Shown: in pieces, positions 53,234 to 62,830 of the stretch | How positions within the stretch are numbered: the stretch's first letter is position 1 | How the letters are laid out: every line of letters begins with the position of its first letter | Source: an uncultured Phocaeicola sp. | GTDB taxonomy: Bacteria > Bacteroidota > Bacteroidia > Bacteroidales > Bacteroidaceae | Assembly: GCA_944320845.1 (NCBI GenBank) | Contig: CALUJA010000018.1 | Span: 1-64,000, forward strand | Direction of reading: 5' to 3' | Length of the DNA: 64,000 nt | The notes under the pieces: generated by a model | What the model was told of the DNA's origin: nothing | What the model saw: the letters and a program-made list of their open reading frames with translations, nothing else | Databases searched by the model: none | Made by a program: the position numbers and the translations under genes

Positions 53234-54523
53234 TCATTCGTCCTCTTCGTCTTCCGGCACAGGCGGCAGGCTGACGGAGTCTGTAACGCTTTTCCAATAT
53301 TGGCGGACATCCTTCCAGTGGTAATAGGGTGCACGGTCTGTATTGACGGGGAGCTTCACTTCGCGTTCGTTCAGCAGCAGTTTTACCAGAATGTCGTCGC
53401 TGCCTGCCTTACGGTAGAAAATGAGCTGCACGTTTCCACACATCGGGATGATGCGGTAAGTGCGGTAGGTTTCAGCTATCCGTTGCCAGTCGGTGGTAGC
53501 GTCGGTCAGCCGGTTGATGCCCATCAAGGCGGCAAGAGGAGCGAGGTTTGTGTCGTGTCCGTAGCGTAGAGAAACGGCGTTTCTTCCTGATGCGATGACC
53601 GTATCGGCCGTCTCGACGAAATTGTCGAGCAGGTTCTTTTCCAGCTTATACATGCACGAACCGCTTAGCGGAGAAGCTCCCTTTTCGTAATACCATTCGA
53701 AATTGTTGCGCTGCCACAAGTCATAACGTTCTTTTTCCGTAAACAAAAAGGAAAGATTTTCCTGACCATAACTGCTTTGGCTGATGCCGTCCAGTTCAAA
53801 CAAATCGGCCATAAGCTTGGCCGGGTCGGCAATATCCCCGGGTTTGGTGAAGAGCTGCTTCATCAGGCGTTGTGGATGAATGTAGATACTGTCTGCTGCG
53901 CGGTAAACGCTGTCCATGTTTGCCAGATGGATGGCCTCATAAGCCTCATTCTTATACTTTATATAATAAGCGTCGTGTTCGCTTGCTTCGGTCGTGATGT
54001 TCAGTGCCGGATTCAGTCCTTTCAGTTCCACACAGGCGGCGGCCATTGAGAGAAAAGCGCGGGTCTTGTAGGTGGAGCGTGCATCCACATGCGTACCGTC
54101 GGCAAACACTTGCGGATAGTTGGCATACATGCGGCGTATCAGGTCACGGTGCTGTTGCGCCCCTTTGGGGGTCAGTTCGCCGTATCTCCCTTCCGCTTCT
54201 TCGGCCAGTTTCTCGATGATGTTCAGCGCGCGTATCCCGTCGTCTGTCAGGATTCCCTTTTGTGCGGCATCTCTCAGCACGGCCAAAGGCTTTTCGTATT
54301 TCTTCTTCTTGGTCAGATAACGTGAGCCGTGGCGTGCGAAGGTCGAGATGTAAAACGGTTCGTATCCTTCAGGGGCAGGCGTAAGCCGGATATCGGGTGC
54401 CTGATAGGCATAATATTTTCCGGCGGCAAGCGCCTGGTCGGCATGGATTTCGCTGAAAGCGCTTTGGCTCATGGCCGGAAAGACAATTCCGGTCAGCAGA
54501 ATGGAAAAAATCAGTCGTTTCAT
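53234..54523 (-). CDS. Histidine acid phosphatase (branch 2), phytase/MINPP-like
   Basis: 429 residues with a signal peptide (1-19). The catalytic RHGSRY is at residues 64-69 (nucleophile His65) and the proton donor pair is His323-Asp324 in RYGHDTNLAPL. Secreted histidine phosphatases with RHGxRxP-type motifs include phytases and the Bacteroides inositol polyphosphate phosphatase (Minpp). The HD pair here differs from the HAE of Minpp, so glucose-1-phosphatase-like or other sugar-phosphate activity is also possible. The C terminus ends in an acidic tail (PEDEEDE). Confidence 0.88.
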   Translation of the reverse strand: MKRLIFSILLTGIVFPAMSQSAFSEIHADQALAAGKYYAYQAPDIRLTPAPEGYEPFYISTFARHGSRYLTKKKKYEKPLAVLRDAAQKGILTDDGIRALNIIEKLAEEAEGRYGELTPKGAQQHRDLIRRMYANYPQVFADGTHVDARSTYKTRAFLSMAAACVELKGLNPALNITTEASEHDAYYIKYKNEAYEAIHLANMDSVYRAADSIYIHPQRLMKQLFTKPGDIADPAKLMADLFELDGISQSSYGQENLSFLFTEKERYDLWQRNNFEWYYEKGASPLSGSCMYKLEKNLLDNFVETADTVIASGRNAVSLRYGHDTNLAPLAALMGINRLTDATTDWQRIAETYRTYRIIPMCGNVQLIFYRKAGSDDILVKLLLNEREVKLPVNTDRAPYYHWKDVRQYWKSVTDSVSLPPVPEDEEDE

Positions 54524-54546
54524 GGGTCTTTTATGTTTAGAGGGCG

Positions 54547-54554
54547 TAAAGATA
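54547..54554 (-). promoter_or_regulatory. Weak -7 box of the histidine phosphatase gene
   Basis: The minus strand reads TATCTTTA, one mismatch (final G) from TAnnTTTG, 24 bases before the start. A weak box would fit an activator-dependent promoter. Confidence 0.35.
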
Positions 54555-54623
54555 GTCTCCTTTCTGCAATATCCTTGATGAGGGAGGCAGGAATCGGTCG
54601 AAGACCGGACGAATGAAACAAAG

Positions 54624-54641
54624 CTGTAATATTTTTGTAAT
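54624..54641. promoter_or_regulatory. Two-copy 11-bp direct repeat upstream of the histidine phosphatase
   Basis: CTGTAAT-N4-TTGTAAT on the plus strand (54624 and 54635), the same 7+4 spacing and nearly the same heptamer as at 51839-51866. It is about 70 bases upstream of the weak -7 box and in inverse orientation to the gene, which weakens the case for direct control. Confidence 0.4.
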
Positions 54642-54655
54642 CCGGAGATAAAAAA

Positions 54656-54682
54656 GCACAGCCTTCATCGTGAAGACTGTGC
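54656..54682 (-). terminator. Terminator after the DUF3332 gene
   Basis: Stem GCACAG-C-CTTCA with TGAAG-A-CTGTGC around loop TCG. On the minus strand it is followed by TTTTTTATC, so it ends the DUF3332 transcript. Confidence 0.75.
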
Positions 54683-54716
54683 CCCATACAGATTATAAAA
54701 TGCAAATGAGAATCAA

Positions 54717-55271
54717 TTATCTTGCTGCAAAGAATAAAGATTGTCCGTTGGCGGCGCGGGCTGTAGACAGTCCTTGCATGTCGGGCGTTACAGTCAGCGG
54801 AGTTCCGTCTTGCAACTTGACCGTAACGGTTCCGTCTTCGTTCATCGTAATCAGCTCATAGCTTTCACCTTCAGAAACAGCGCTCCATGTGCGGTTTTCT
54901 TCATTGTAAACCAGGTCGAGCTGCTTGCCTTCTTCACCTTTCTTGGTGATGGTGTATCCGTCTTCGTTGGTGCGGACCAGATATTCGCCGTTTTCTCCCT
55001 TGACGGTACGCTCTGTGCCCACATCGGCAACAGGGTTAGAGCCAGACCAGAACTCGATGGAATTCAGCACAATCACATCGGCAAAATAGGCGATTCCATA
55101 AACCGGAATGATGTTGAATGCCAGGAATACGAGCTCATTCACAAACTTGTTGCCCAGATTCTCATTCCATCCTCTCAGTTTGTTCCACAGACCGAAAGAG
55201 CCGATACAAGATGAAAATAATACGCTTCCGCCCAAAACGGTACAGATAGCCAAAGTCTTGAAATTTCTCAT
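54717..55271 (-). CDS. DUF3332-family lipoprotein
   Basis: 184 residues. Lipoprotein signal with lipobox LFSSC (Cys22), then one or two hydrophobic segments (about 45-68; LVFLAFNIIPVYGIAYFADVIVLN) followed by the family sequence NSIEFWSGSNP and a beta-rich C-terminal part. DUF3332 proteins are small cell-envelope proteins of unknown function common in Bacteroidetes. Single gene with its own promoter (55335-55342) and terminator, divergent from an MFS transporter. Confidence 0.85.
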   Translation of the reverse strand: MRNFKTLAICTVLGGSVLFSSCIGSFGLWNKLRGWNENLGNKFVNELVFLAFNIIPVYGIAYFADVIVLNSIEFWSGSNPVADVGTERTVKGENGEYLVRTNEDGYTITKKGEEGKQLDLVYNEENRTWSAVSEGESYELITMNEDGTVTVKLQDGTPLTVTPDMQGLSTARAANGQSLFFAAR

Positions 55272-55334
55272 AATTTTAAACTTTAGAGTTTATCGTTTGT
55301 TTTTCCTTCTTTTGTCTTTCACTTTACTTTTTGA

Positions 55335-55342
55335 CAAAGTTA
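55335..55342 (-). promoter_or_regulatory. -7 box of the DUF3332 gene
   Basis: The minus strand reads TAACTTTG, 64 bases before the start codon. Confidence 0.55.
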
Positions 55343-55384
55343 GAACTTATTTTGTAATCTGAAAGGAAAAAGATGAAAAAACAT

Positions 55385-55392
55385 TATCTTTG
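55385..55392 (+). promoter_or_regulatory. -7 box of the MFS transporter gene
   Basis: TATCTTTG, 124 bases before the chosen start at 55516. It lies over the first codon of the longer open frame from 55390, so that longer form is unlikely. Confidence 0.5.
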
Positions 55393-55515
55393 TCTTGTTT
55401 TTTTGGAGAAAAGTTAAAATACCGTTTCAAGACAGGCCGAATGGATTATAAAATAGGATGTTTGGAACAGGGATGCGAAGAAGCGTTGGGCAATAAATTA
55501 AAAAACAGAATAAGA

Positions 55516-57096
55516 ATGAAAGAACAGATTCAGAAAAAGTTGAGTGACTCGAGGGCGGCGCGGTGGACAGCCCTTATGATTGTCTCGTTTACAATGATGT
55601 GCGGTTATTTTTTGACCGATGTAATGTCTCCGCTTGAAAATCTGCTGACCACAAAGGGGCGGATTGTTTATTTTACTGACAATACTTCCCTTCCGGCCGA
55701 CAGCTTGTTGGCAAAAGTGGAACTGTTTGCCGTCGAGAATGCCCTTTCCTTACCCGAAATGGCTGTTGACAATCTGGAAGTGGGAGCGCAGATGCAATAT
55801 CTGGAGACCGTAGACGGACAGCGGCAGGCTGTGACGAAAACCATCAGTTCCATTGCTTCGGGCGAGGGATGGACAAGTACGGAATACGGATTCTTCTCTG
55901 GCGCGTACGGATATATAAATGTGTTTCTGCTCATGCTGTTCTTTGGGGGGATTATTCTTGACAAGATGGGAATCCGGTTTACGGGCATGATGTCGTGCGG
56001 ATTCATGTTCGGAGGTGCCCTCATCAAGTGGTATGCATTGTCTCACGACTTTGGAGATGTGTCGTTGTGGGGGATGAACATGCAGGTAGTGCTTGCGGCC
56101 CTCGGCTTTGCCATTTTCGGAATGGGAGCTGAGATTACCGGAATTACCGTTTCAAAGATTATCGTGAAGTGGTTTGCAGGGAAGGAACTGGCGCTTGCTC
56201 TGGGTCTTCAGGTGGCCATGGCGCGTATCGGTACGGCCATTGCCTTGGGGGCCAGTCTTTCGGTTGCCCGTGCGATGGGCAATGTCTCTTATCCGGTGTT
56301 GTTTGGTGCCATTGCCCTTTGCGTCGGATTCCTGTCATTCCTTGTTTATTGTGTGATGGACCGCAAGGAAGACGCCTCGGTAGCCGTGTTGCGTCAGGAG
56401 GAAGGCAAGTCGGAAGAAGAGGGTTTCCGTATGTCCGACCTGAAGCTGATATTCTGTAGCCGGGGCTTCTGGCTGATTGCCATCCTTTGTCTGATATTTT
56501 ATGCGGGAGTATTTCCGTTTCTGAAGTTTGCCACGAAGCTGATGATTTATAAGTACAGCGTGCCCGAGTCGTTTGCCGGCATTATTCCGGCCCTGCTTCC
56601 GTTCGGAACCATCCTGCTGACTCCGGTGTTCGGCTCATTATATGACCGTATCGGGCGGGGAGCCACGCTGATGATTATCGGTTCGGTGATGTTGGCTGTA
56701 GTCCATATCCTTTTTGCCCTGCCGCTGATGAACTATTGGTGGTTTGCCGTCATCGTGATGATTATATTGGGCATCGCCTTTTCCTTGGTCCCGAGCGCCA
56801 TGTGGCCTTCTGTTCCGAAGATTATCCCGATGAAGCAGCTCGGTTCGGCCTATGCCATCATCTTTTACATACAGAACATCGGCCTCTCTATGGTGCCTGT
56901 CTTGATAGGTTGGGTTATTGATGATTTCGCTACGTTGCGCGACAGCGCCGGTGCGATAACGGGATATAACTACAGCATCCCGATGGCTGTGTTTGCCGTG
57001 TTCGGTGTATGCGCCATTATCATCTCTGTCATGCTGCGTATGGAGGATGCAAAGAAGCATTACGGCCTGGAAGAGGCGAACATGAAGAAAGACTGA
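55516..57096 (+). CDS. MFS transporter with a large first periplasmic loop
   Basis: 526 residues from MKEQIQKKLSDSRAARWTAL. Twelve hydrophobic segments fit a major facilitator protein. A hydrophilic insertion of about 90 residues (about 37-125) lies between helices 1 and 2 on the periplasmic side. Motif-A-like DKMGIRFTG and its second copy DRIGRGATL are present. The architecture resembles oxalate/monocarboxylate-type MFS carriers found in Bacteroidetes; substrate is unknown. Confidence 0.85.
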   Translation: MKEQIQKKLSDSRAARWTALMIVSFTMMCGYFLTDVMSPLENLLTTKGRIVYFTDNTSLPADSLLAKVELFAVENALSLPEMAVDNLEVGAQMQYLETVDGQRQAVTKTISSIASGEGWTSTEYGFFSGAYGYINVFLLMLFFGGIILDKMGIRFTGMMSCGFMFGGALIKWYALSHDFGDVSLWGMNMQVVLAALGFAIFGMGAEITGITVSKIIVKWFAGKELALALGLQVAMARIGTAIALGASLSVARAMGNVSYPVLFGAIALCVGFLSFLVYCVMDRKEDASVAVLRQEEGKSEEEGFRMSDLKLIFCSRGFWLIAILCLIFYAGVFPFLKFATKLMIYKYSVPESFAGIIPALLPFGTILLTPVFGSLYDRIGRGATLMIIGSVMLAVVHILFALPLMNYWWFAVIVMIILGIAFSLVPSAMWPSVPKIIPMKQLGSAYAIIFYIQNIGLSMVPVLIGWVIDDFATLRDSAGAITGYNYSIPMAVFAVFGVCAIIISVMLRMEDAKKHYGLEEANMKKD

Positions 57097-57254
57097 AACT
57101 GAAACGAACAGCGGCCTCCCGATGTGGATGCCCGGACAAAAAAGTAGTGGATTTTCGTATAAAGTGTCCGGACTCCCCATGCGGGGGCATATCGACAGGG
57201 TAGGGACTCTGTTTTGTCTGAAGTATATGTCAGAAAAGGTTTGACCGTTATATG

Positions 57255-57296
57255 AATTATCCCCGTAGCAAACGATGCTTTGCTGCGGGGATAATT
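57255..57296 (+). terminator. Terminator after the MFS gene
   Basis: An 18-bp stem (57255-57272 with 57279-57296, one G-U) with loop CGATGC. It is strong but lies 158 bases past the stop codon, leaving a long 3' untranslated region. Confidence 0.7.
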
Positions 57297-57475
57297 TGCG
57301 TTTGTAATAGAGAGAATAATGTTTTCCCTTGCTCTGTTGTTTTATAGGAAGGGCATATTGGGGTTTGTTGCCGTATAGTCTGTTTGTTTCTTCAATGCTC
57401 ACTCCGGTGGCTTCTGTCAAGTCCGGTGTTTTCATAATATCAGGAATGCGGGGAAAGGGTGTGTATATAAAAAAA

Positions 57476-57503
57476 CGGAGGGCAACCAGTTCGTTGCCCT
57501 CCG
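57476..57503 (-). terminator. Terminator of the susCD transcript
   Basis: An 11-bp perfect stem CGGAGGGCAAC/GTTGCCCTCCG with loop CAGTTC, followed on the minus strand by a run of seven T. It lies 46 bases past the SusD stop. Confidence 0.9.
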
Positions 57504-57548
57504 GTAAAAGGATTGTCTCGTCAAGAGATATTGACTTTTTCAGTCAGA

Positions 57549-59357
57549 TTATCTGAAGTTTTTCGGTGTTTGCCACTTGCCGTTGTCATCCATTGTGTCG
57601 GCAACATCCCACCAAACGCGGTTTCCTTGCGTGTAGTTCGGTTTCTTTGTATTGCGGGCCTCGCTGTCAGGATAGCTGATGCGCTTAATCAGCTTGTTGT
57701 TGTCAACTTGGCCGCCTGAGTTGTTACCGCCTTGCGGAAGCAGTGCATAGCGCGGATAGTCGGTACGGCGCAATTCTGCCCAGCCTTCGTTTCCGTTCGG
57801 GAATACGGCAATCCACTTCTGAGTGATAATCTGTTCCAATTGCCATTCCTTGTCGTTGTCCTTCCAGTTATGCAAGGCAACCAGATTGTCTACGTAATTA
57901 TTTACTTTGTCAGTGCTGATTCCGTAATAGGCCATGGAGGCTCTGATACCGTCTTCATACAAATCTTTAACTGATTCACCGTTCTTCTTCAAATCCGGCC
58001 AGCGCAAGTATGCTTCTGCCTTCAGGAACAGGCTTTCAGAATATCCCATCCATACGATTTCACGTGCATAGTTCCACCAGATTTCAGGGTTCATCACGTC
58101 GGAAGTCGTGCTACAACGATTCGGAGAATAGCTGGTTGTGTAAGATTCTCCCAAGTTAGGTTCTCCATTGCGCACGCCGGCAAAATCTTCGTCAGACTCT
58201 TCCGGAGTAGCCTTGTTCAGATTGTCAAATAGGGTAGGACGGAACCACAAGATTTCACAACGCGGGTCAAGAATGCATTGATTTTCGTCTTCGTTGAACT
58301 TTGTAGTCTGGTCTTTAGAGTCTTTTGCTACCCATTTGCTCTGGTCTGCCGGAATAGTTCCACCTTGGAATGACTGGTTTTTGTAAGCCCATTCCATTTC
58401 TTTGGTGAGGACAACATTTCCACCCCAGCCGAACATCAGTGCATAGATGTTTTCATTACCGCCTGCAATGTACTGGCGTTTCGGGGTCTGCTTCAGGTTG
58501 TCGTCATTGCTTTGCATCAGGCCGGCAGGGTCTGTCAAGGCTTTTTCTGCCTGTTGCTTGGCCAATGCCGGGTCTGCATTCGCTACACGCAAGGCCAGAC
58601 GCAGGCGGAGTGTGTTGGCGAAACGGCGCCATTTGTCAATATCGCCGCCAAAGCACTTGTCATCATCGCTGCTGATGGTGTATTGCAGCTCCGGAATATT
58701 TTCTGTATGCAATGCAGTGATGGCCTGGTCAAGTATCGGGAAAATGAAGTCTTTGTAGACAGATTCCTGAGATGAATATTCTACGTTCTCTTCGGGAGGC
58801 ATAGCTCCTTTCACATAATACTTGATAGGAATGTCACCGTAAGTATCGGTCTGCATAGACAGCAGGTATGCGTAATAGATACGGGTAACATAGTACAATG
58901 TATGATAATATTCCGGGTCGCAGAAGTGACAGGTCTTGATAATCTGGGCATATTCGCCGATGGTACGGTCATCGTAGAAATGTCTCCAGCGTGAGCCTGA
59001 CCATCCGTCGCTATATGAATAGGTAGGGGCTTGGGTAACGAAGCTGCTTACGTTGTTACCCCAATATCCGGCATAAATATCATGGGTAAGGTTGGTGGTA
59101 GTCTGATAGTCGTTGTACGGGCCTTCGTAAAGGAAGTTGGCCAATGTTACTCCGATGGCTCCCTCCATACCTTTGATACTTTTCATCGCGTTCTCGGTCA
59201 GGTCGTAGTCGATGTCGATACCTTCTGCGGAAACGTTTTCTACTGTCGGGTCATATACAGGAGCATACGGGTCGGTATTCAGCTCCTCAAAGTCGTGACA
59301 GCCTGCTAGTGCCACTAACGAGCACATGGCAATTGATTTATATAAATTGAATTTCAT
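57549..59357 (-). CDS. SusD/RagB-family nutrient-binding lipoprotein
   Basis: 602 residues with a lipoprotein signal (lipobox LAGC, Cys20). The helical TPR-like SusD fold is visible, with DTYGDIPI near residue 170, the stretch RLRLALRVA and the C-terminal block WAELRRTDYPRYALLP typical of the SusD-like_2 group. It would sit at the cell surface as the lid on the SusC channel and bind the nutrient. It follows the SusC gene by 20 bases. No glycoside hydrolase is seen in the window, so the ligand could be a glycan or peptide. Confidence 0.93.
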   Translation of the reverse strand: MKFNLYKSIAMCSLVALAGCHDFEELNTDPYAPVYDPTVENVSAEGIDIDYDLTENAMKSIKGMEGAIGVTLANFLYEGPYNDYQTTTNLTHDIYAGYWGNNVSSFVTQAPTYSYSDGWSGSRWRHFYDDRTIGEYAQIIKTCHFCDPEYYHTLYYVTRIYYAYLLSMQTDTYGDIPIKYYVKGAMPPEENVEYSSQESVYKDFIFPILDQAITALHTENIPELQYTISSDDDKCFGGDIDKWRRFANTLRLRLALRVANADPALAKQQAEKALTDPAGLMQSNDDNLKQTPKRQYIAGGNENIYALMFGWGGNVVLTKEMEWAYKNQSFQGGTIPADQSKWVAKDSKDQTTKFNEDENQCILDPRCEILWFRPTLFDNLNKATPEESDEDFAGVRNGEPNLGESYTTSYSPNRCSTTSDVMNPEIWWNYAREIVWMGYSESLFLKAEAYLRWPDLKKNGESVKDLYEDGIRASMAYYGISTDKVNNYVDNLVALHNWKDNDKEWQLEQIITQKWIAVFPNGNEGWAELRRTDYPRYALLPQGGNNSGGQVDNNKLIKRISYPDSEARNTKKPNYTQGNRVWWDVADTMDDNGKWQTPKNFR

Positions 59358-59377
59358 AAAATACTAATTATTTAAGA

Positions 59378-62300
59378 TTAGAAACCTAAACTAACTGACA
59401 AACCGAATGTACGGGTGTACGGCAGAGCCGCATAGTCGATAGCCTGAGAGAACATGGTGGTATCATAACCTCCTTCAGGACTTGTACCCGGCGTATGCTT
59501 CAGCAGGTAGCACAGGTTACGTGCCACGAACGAAACGTTCAATGAACTCAGCGGAGTCTTCTTCAGCAGTTTTGACGGGAATGAATACCCCAGTGATAAT
59601 TCTTTCAGCTTGATGAAAGAAGCGTCGTACAGGAAGTCTTCCGGCAGCAATGAACCGTAATACTGAGATGCTGAAATCTTGGTGGTGTTCGGTGTACCGT
59701 CTTCATATACACCCGGGAATACCATCATATAGCCGTTGTCTTCTCCACGGTTGGCAGTGCGTGCTGCAAGACCACTGCCTGTAGCGTTCATTTCTGAATA
59801 AGAGAAGATGTCGCCACCAAACTTCATGTCGAACATGGCTGACAGAGTAACGCCCTTGTAAGTGAATGTCGGTGATACAGACATTGTAAGCTTCGGCTGG
59901 ATGTTACCAATCGGGTTGGCCACGCGTTCAGCTTCGTCTGTTGTAGTCATCGGCAGTCCGTTTTCCTTATTGATTAGGATACGACCCTGGTCATCGCGCT
60001 GATAAAGTGTTCCGGCGTAGATTTCACCCAGTTTTTCGCCTTCGCGAGCACCTACCTTAATCGGGAAGTTTCCGTCGCCGTTGAAGAACATATAAGAAAC
60101 ATTGTAGTCGGGAGCCAGTTCCTTAACCATTGAAACGTTGTGAGCCATGTTTACATTCAAGTCGAAAGTAAAGTCTTTCGTGTCGACAATAGTAGAGTAA
60201 ATCATCAATTCAACACCTTGATTTGAAATTAAACCGGCGTTTACCCATTGTCCGCCTGACCAAGGTGCGGCAGCAGGCACTTTCATAATCTGGTTCTTCG
60301 TCTTGCTATAATAGTAAGTGAAGTCGAAGCCCAAACGGTTGTCGAAGAACTTCATGTCCAAGCCGACTTCGTATGAAGTTGCGATTTCCGGTTTCAGCTG
60401 GTCGTTCATCTTCACATTGTCTTTGCTCGGAGTCAGCACACCTTTGTCATATTTGAATGAATAGGTGTTGTACAGCTGATACGGGTCGGTGTCCTTACCT
60501 ACCTGAGCGGCAGACAAGCGCAATTTGGCGAATGTAATCCAGCTCGGCAGAGTCTTGTCGAGTGAGCGGACGAAGTCGGAAATAACGAAGCTTAGGTTGG
60601 CAGACGGGTAGAAGAATGAGTTGTTCTGTTTGGGCAGCGTAGATGACCAGTCGTTACGTGCGGTCAAATCCAAAGACAGATATTCTTTCCATGCCAACTG
60701 TGCTGAACCGAATACAGAGTTCATGGCACGCTTGTAGCCGTCTTCGCTTACAGAGTTGATTTGGTTGGCGGCATTCAGCATCCAAGAAGTCTTGTCAACT
60801 CGATTGCCTACGGCAGCTCCCAATATTTCATAGCGCTGGTACATGAAGTTCGCGCCCACATTGAAGCCCAGACGGAAGTTGTCGGTAAGCTGCTTGTCAC
60901 CCATCAACATGAACTCGGCATTTGATTCGAAGAAGTTTTCTTCGTTGCGGCTCATTTCATCGTTGGTGATGGTTGATACGGTCGTTTCGTTGTTGATACC
61001 GTCGCCGGCATTGGTGCTTTCGATGCGGGTACGATAGTAGTCGAATGCATATTTAGCAGAGAAGTGCAGCCAGTCGGTGAAATTAATCTTAGCATTGTAG
61101 TAACCGAATGCACGCCAACGCTCGTCTGAATTGTGGCGTTGGTTCAGTACATAATACGGGTTACGTACACCTGCTGACGGACCGTTCCAGTTTACATGTA
61201 CGTGGTCTTCATCTGAATACTGCATCAGGTCTTGCAAACGGATATTGTTAGGGATACCCATCAGCTGGTTGATGGCGCCGTAAGTACCGTATTCCGGACG
61301 GTCGGTAGCTTTTGTGCGTGACAATGAAATTTTACCGTCCATAGAGAAATACTTGTTCAGCTCGGTTCCGGCGTTCAAATCGATGTTTGTACGGCTCAGC
61401 TCTTCGTTCGGGAATACACCCTTATTGCTTGACTGGCCGAATGAAGCACGGTAGTGGGATGTTTCCGTACCGTTCTGGATTGAAACATTGTGAGTCTGAG
61501 AGAAACCGGTGTTGAAGTAATCCTTCAGCTTGTTGCCGTAAGCCAAGTATGGATAAGTTTCACCGTTCCATGCTACTTGGTCGCTACCGTCCAATACAGG
61601 ACCCCAGCTTGAACCGTCTCCACTAGAATAAATGGCACCTGTCGGACCGTCTTCCGCTTTCGTGTTGATGTGACCCTGTCCGTAGCGGTTCTGCATTTCC
61701 AGTGTCTCGGCAATTTTTGTCCAGGTGAAGTTGCCGCTATAGCGTACACCGAAGCCGTCTTTCTTTGAACCTTTCTTCGTAGTCACCAGGATGACTCCGT
61801 TACCTGCACGGCTACCGTAAAGAGCTGCGGCGTTAGGGCCTTTCAATACAGAGATGCTCTCGATGTCGTCCGGGTTGATATCCAACGATGCGCCGCCACG
61901 GTCAACACCACCATAGAATGAAGCGTCTGAATTGCTGTTGTCGCTGAACGGAACGCCGTCTACAATCCACAGCGGCTGGTTGTTGTCGCTCAATGAAGAG
62001 TTACCACGGATGGTGATTTTGGTAGAACCGCCCAGACCGGTTGCTGATGTATTCATTGACAGACCGGCTACCTTACCCTGAAGGGCGCTTGTTACCGACG
62101 GGTCGCCCGTCTTGTTCAGCTCGTCGCTCTTCAGTTCCTGAACGGCGTAACCCAACATTTTCTTTTCACGCTTGATACCCAATGCGGTTACTACGACTTC
62201 GTCCAGCATTTCGGTATCTTCTTTCATCGTCAGGTCGATGACCGTCTTTCCTGCTTCCACCACCATTTCCACGCTCTGGTAGCCGATGTAGGAATATTGG

Positions 62301-62830
62301 AGGGTAGCGCCTGTCGGTGCGTTCAGGGTGTAATTACCGTCCCAGTCGGTGATAGTACCGTTGGTCGTACCCTTTTCGATGATGGAAACACCAATCAGCG
62401 GTTCGCCCGTTGAGTCGATGATGCGACCCGTAATCTGCTGCTGATCCTGCTGTACTGAATTAACTGATGCAGAGGTGTTGGAAGAGTTTTCTTTGCTCAG
62501 ATAGATGACATTGTCATCCACGCGGTAGCTGATTCCCTTCCCTGCCAATGCCTGGTCGAGTACTTCTTCTACCGATGAACCGCTTGCATTGACTGTGCCG
62601 ATAGGCGTGTCTGCCAGTTCGTCATCGTAAAAGAATTGATACTGGGACTGTGACTGAATCTGCTGGATCATAGTCCCCAACTGAGTATTGGTCAATGCAA
62701 TGTTTAATTGCGCAGACACCAACTGTGTTGGCACAGTAAACAGTGTCGAAACCAATAATGCCCGAACGAGTTTCTTCGAGCTCATGCACGAGTTTTTGCT
62801 TCTCATACCTGCTTTTCTAAGGTTAGACAT
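59378..62830 (-). CDS. SusC/RagA-family TonB-linked transporter with STN domain
   Basis: 1150 residues. Signal peptide (about 1-41), STN domain (about 42-113), carboxypeptidase-like domain (about 133-210; GRIIDSTGEPLIGVSI), plug (about 215-340; LWIVDGVP and the SusC signature GPNAAALYGSRAGNG) and a long barrel ending SVSLGF. It imports the nutrient caught by SusD. The STN domain signals to FecR-type anti-sigma factors, matching the divergent ECF sigma gene at 63478. Further in-frame ATGs (residues 9 and 16) could be the true start. No TAnnTTTG promoter is evident, consistent with an ECF-dependent promoter. Confidence 0.95.
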   Translation of the reverse strand: MSNLRKAGMRSKNSCMSSKKLVRALLVSTLFTVPTQLVSAQLNIALTNTQLGTMIQQIQSQSQYQFFYDDELADTPIGTVNASGSSVEEVLDQALAGKGISYRVDDNVIYLSKENSSNTSASVNSVQQDQQQITGRIIDSTGEPLIGVSIIEKGTTNGTITDWDGNYTLNAPTGATLQYSYIGYQSVEMVVEAGKTVIDLTMKEDTEMLDEVVVTALGIKREKKMLGYAVQELKSDELNKTGDPSVTSALQGKVAGLSMNTSATGLGGSTKITIRGNSSLSDNNQPLWIVDGVPFSDNSNSDASFYGGVDRGGASLDINPDDIESISVLKGPNAAALYGSRAGNGVILVTTKKGSKKDGFGVRYSGNFTWTKIAETLEMQNRYGQGHINTKAEDGPTGAIYSSGDGSSWGPVLDGSDQVAWNGETYPYLAYGNKLKDYFNTGFSQTHNVSIQNGTETSHYRASFGQSSNKGVFPNEELSRTNIDLNAGTELNKYFSMDGKISLSRTKATDRPEYGTYGAINQLMGIPNNIRLQDLMQYSDEDHVHVNWNGPSAGVRNPYYVLNQRHNSDERWRAFGYYNAKINFTDWLHFSAKYAFDYYRTRIESTNAGDGINNETTVSTITNDEMSRNEENFFESNAEFMLMGDKQLTDNFRLGFNVGANFMYQRYEILGAAVGNRVDKTSWMLNAANQINSVSEDGYKRAMNSVFGSAQLAWKEYLSLDLTARNDWSSTLPKQNNSFFYPSANLSFVISDFVRSLDKTLPSWITFAKLRLSAAQVGKDTDPYQLYNTYSFKYDKGVLTPSKDNVKMNDQLKPEIATSYEVGLDMKFFDNRLGFDFTYYYSKTKNQIMKVPAAAPWSGGQWVNAGLISNQGVELMIYSTIVDTKDFTFDLNVNMAHNVSMVKELAPDYNVSYMFFNGDGNFPIKVGAREGEKLGEIYAGTLYQRDDQGRILINKENGLPMTTTDEAERVANPIGNIQPKLTMSVSPTFTYKGVTLSAMFDMKFGGDIFSYSEMNATGSGLAARTANRGEDNGYMMVFPGVYEDGTPNTTKISASQYYGSLLPEDFLYDASFIKLKELSLGYSFPSKLLKKTPLSSLNVSFVARNLCYLLKHTPGTSPEGGYDTTMFSQAIDYAALPYTRTFGLSVSLGF

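Larger units (their letters stand above)
57097..57548. other. Intergenic stretch between the MFS gene and susD
   Basis: About 450 bases holding two terminators (57255-57296 and 57476-57503). Minor inverted repeats are CCGGACA/TGTCCGG (about 57132 and 57166) and CCCC-atgc-GGGG near 57176. A minus-strand open frame entering from here into the MFS gene (57435-56638) is antisense with no recognisable domain, so I call no gene. Confidence 0.5.

Noticed and set aside
56638-57435. 265-codon minus-strand frame starting in the MFS-susD spacer
   Set aside because: Mostly antisense to the MFS gene, crosses its terminator and lacks any family signature.
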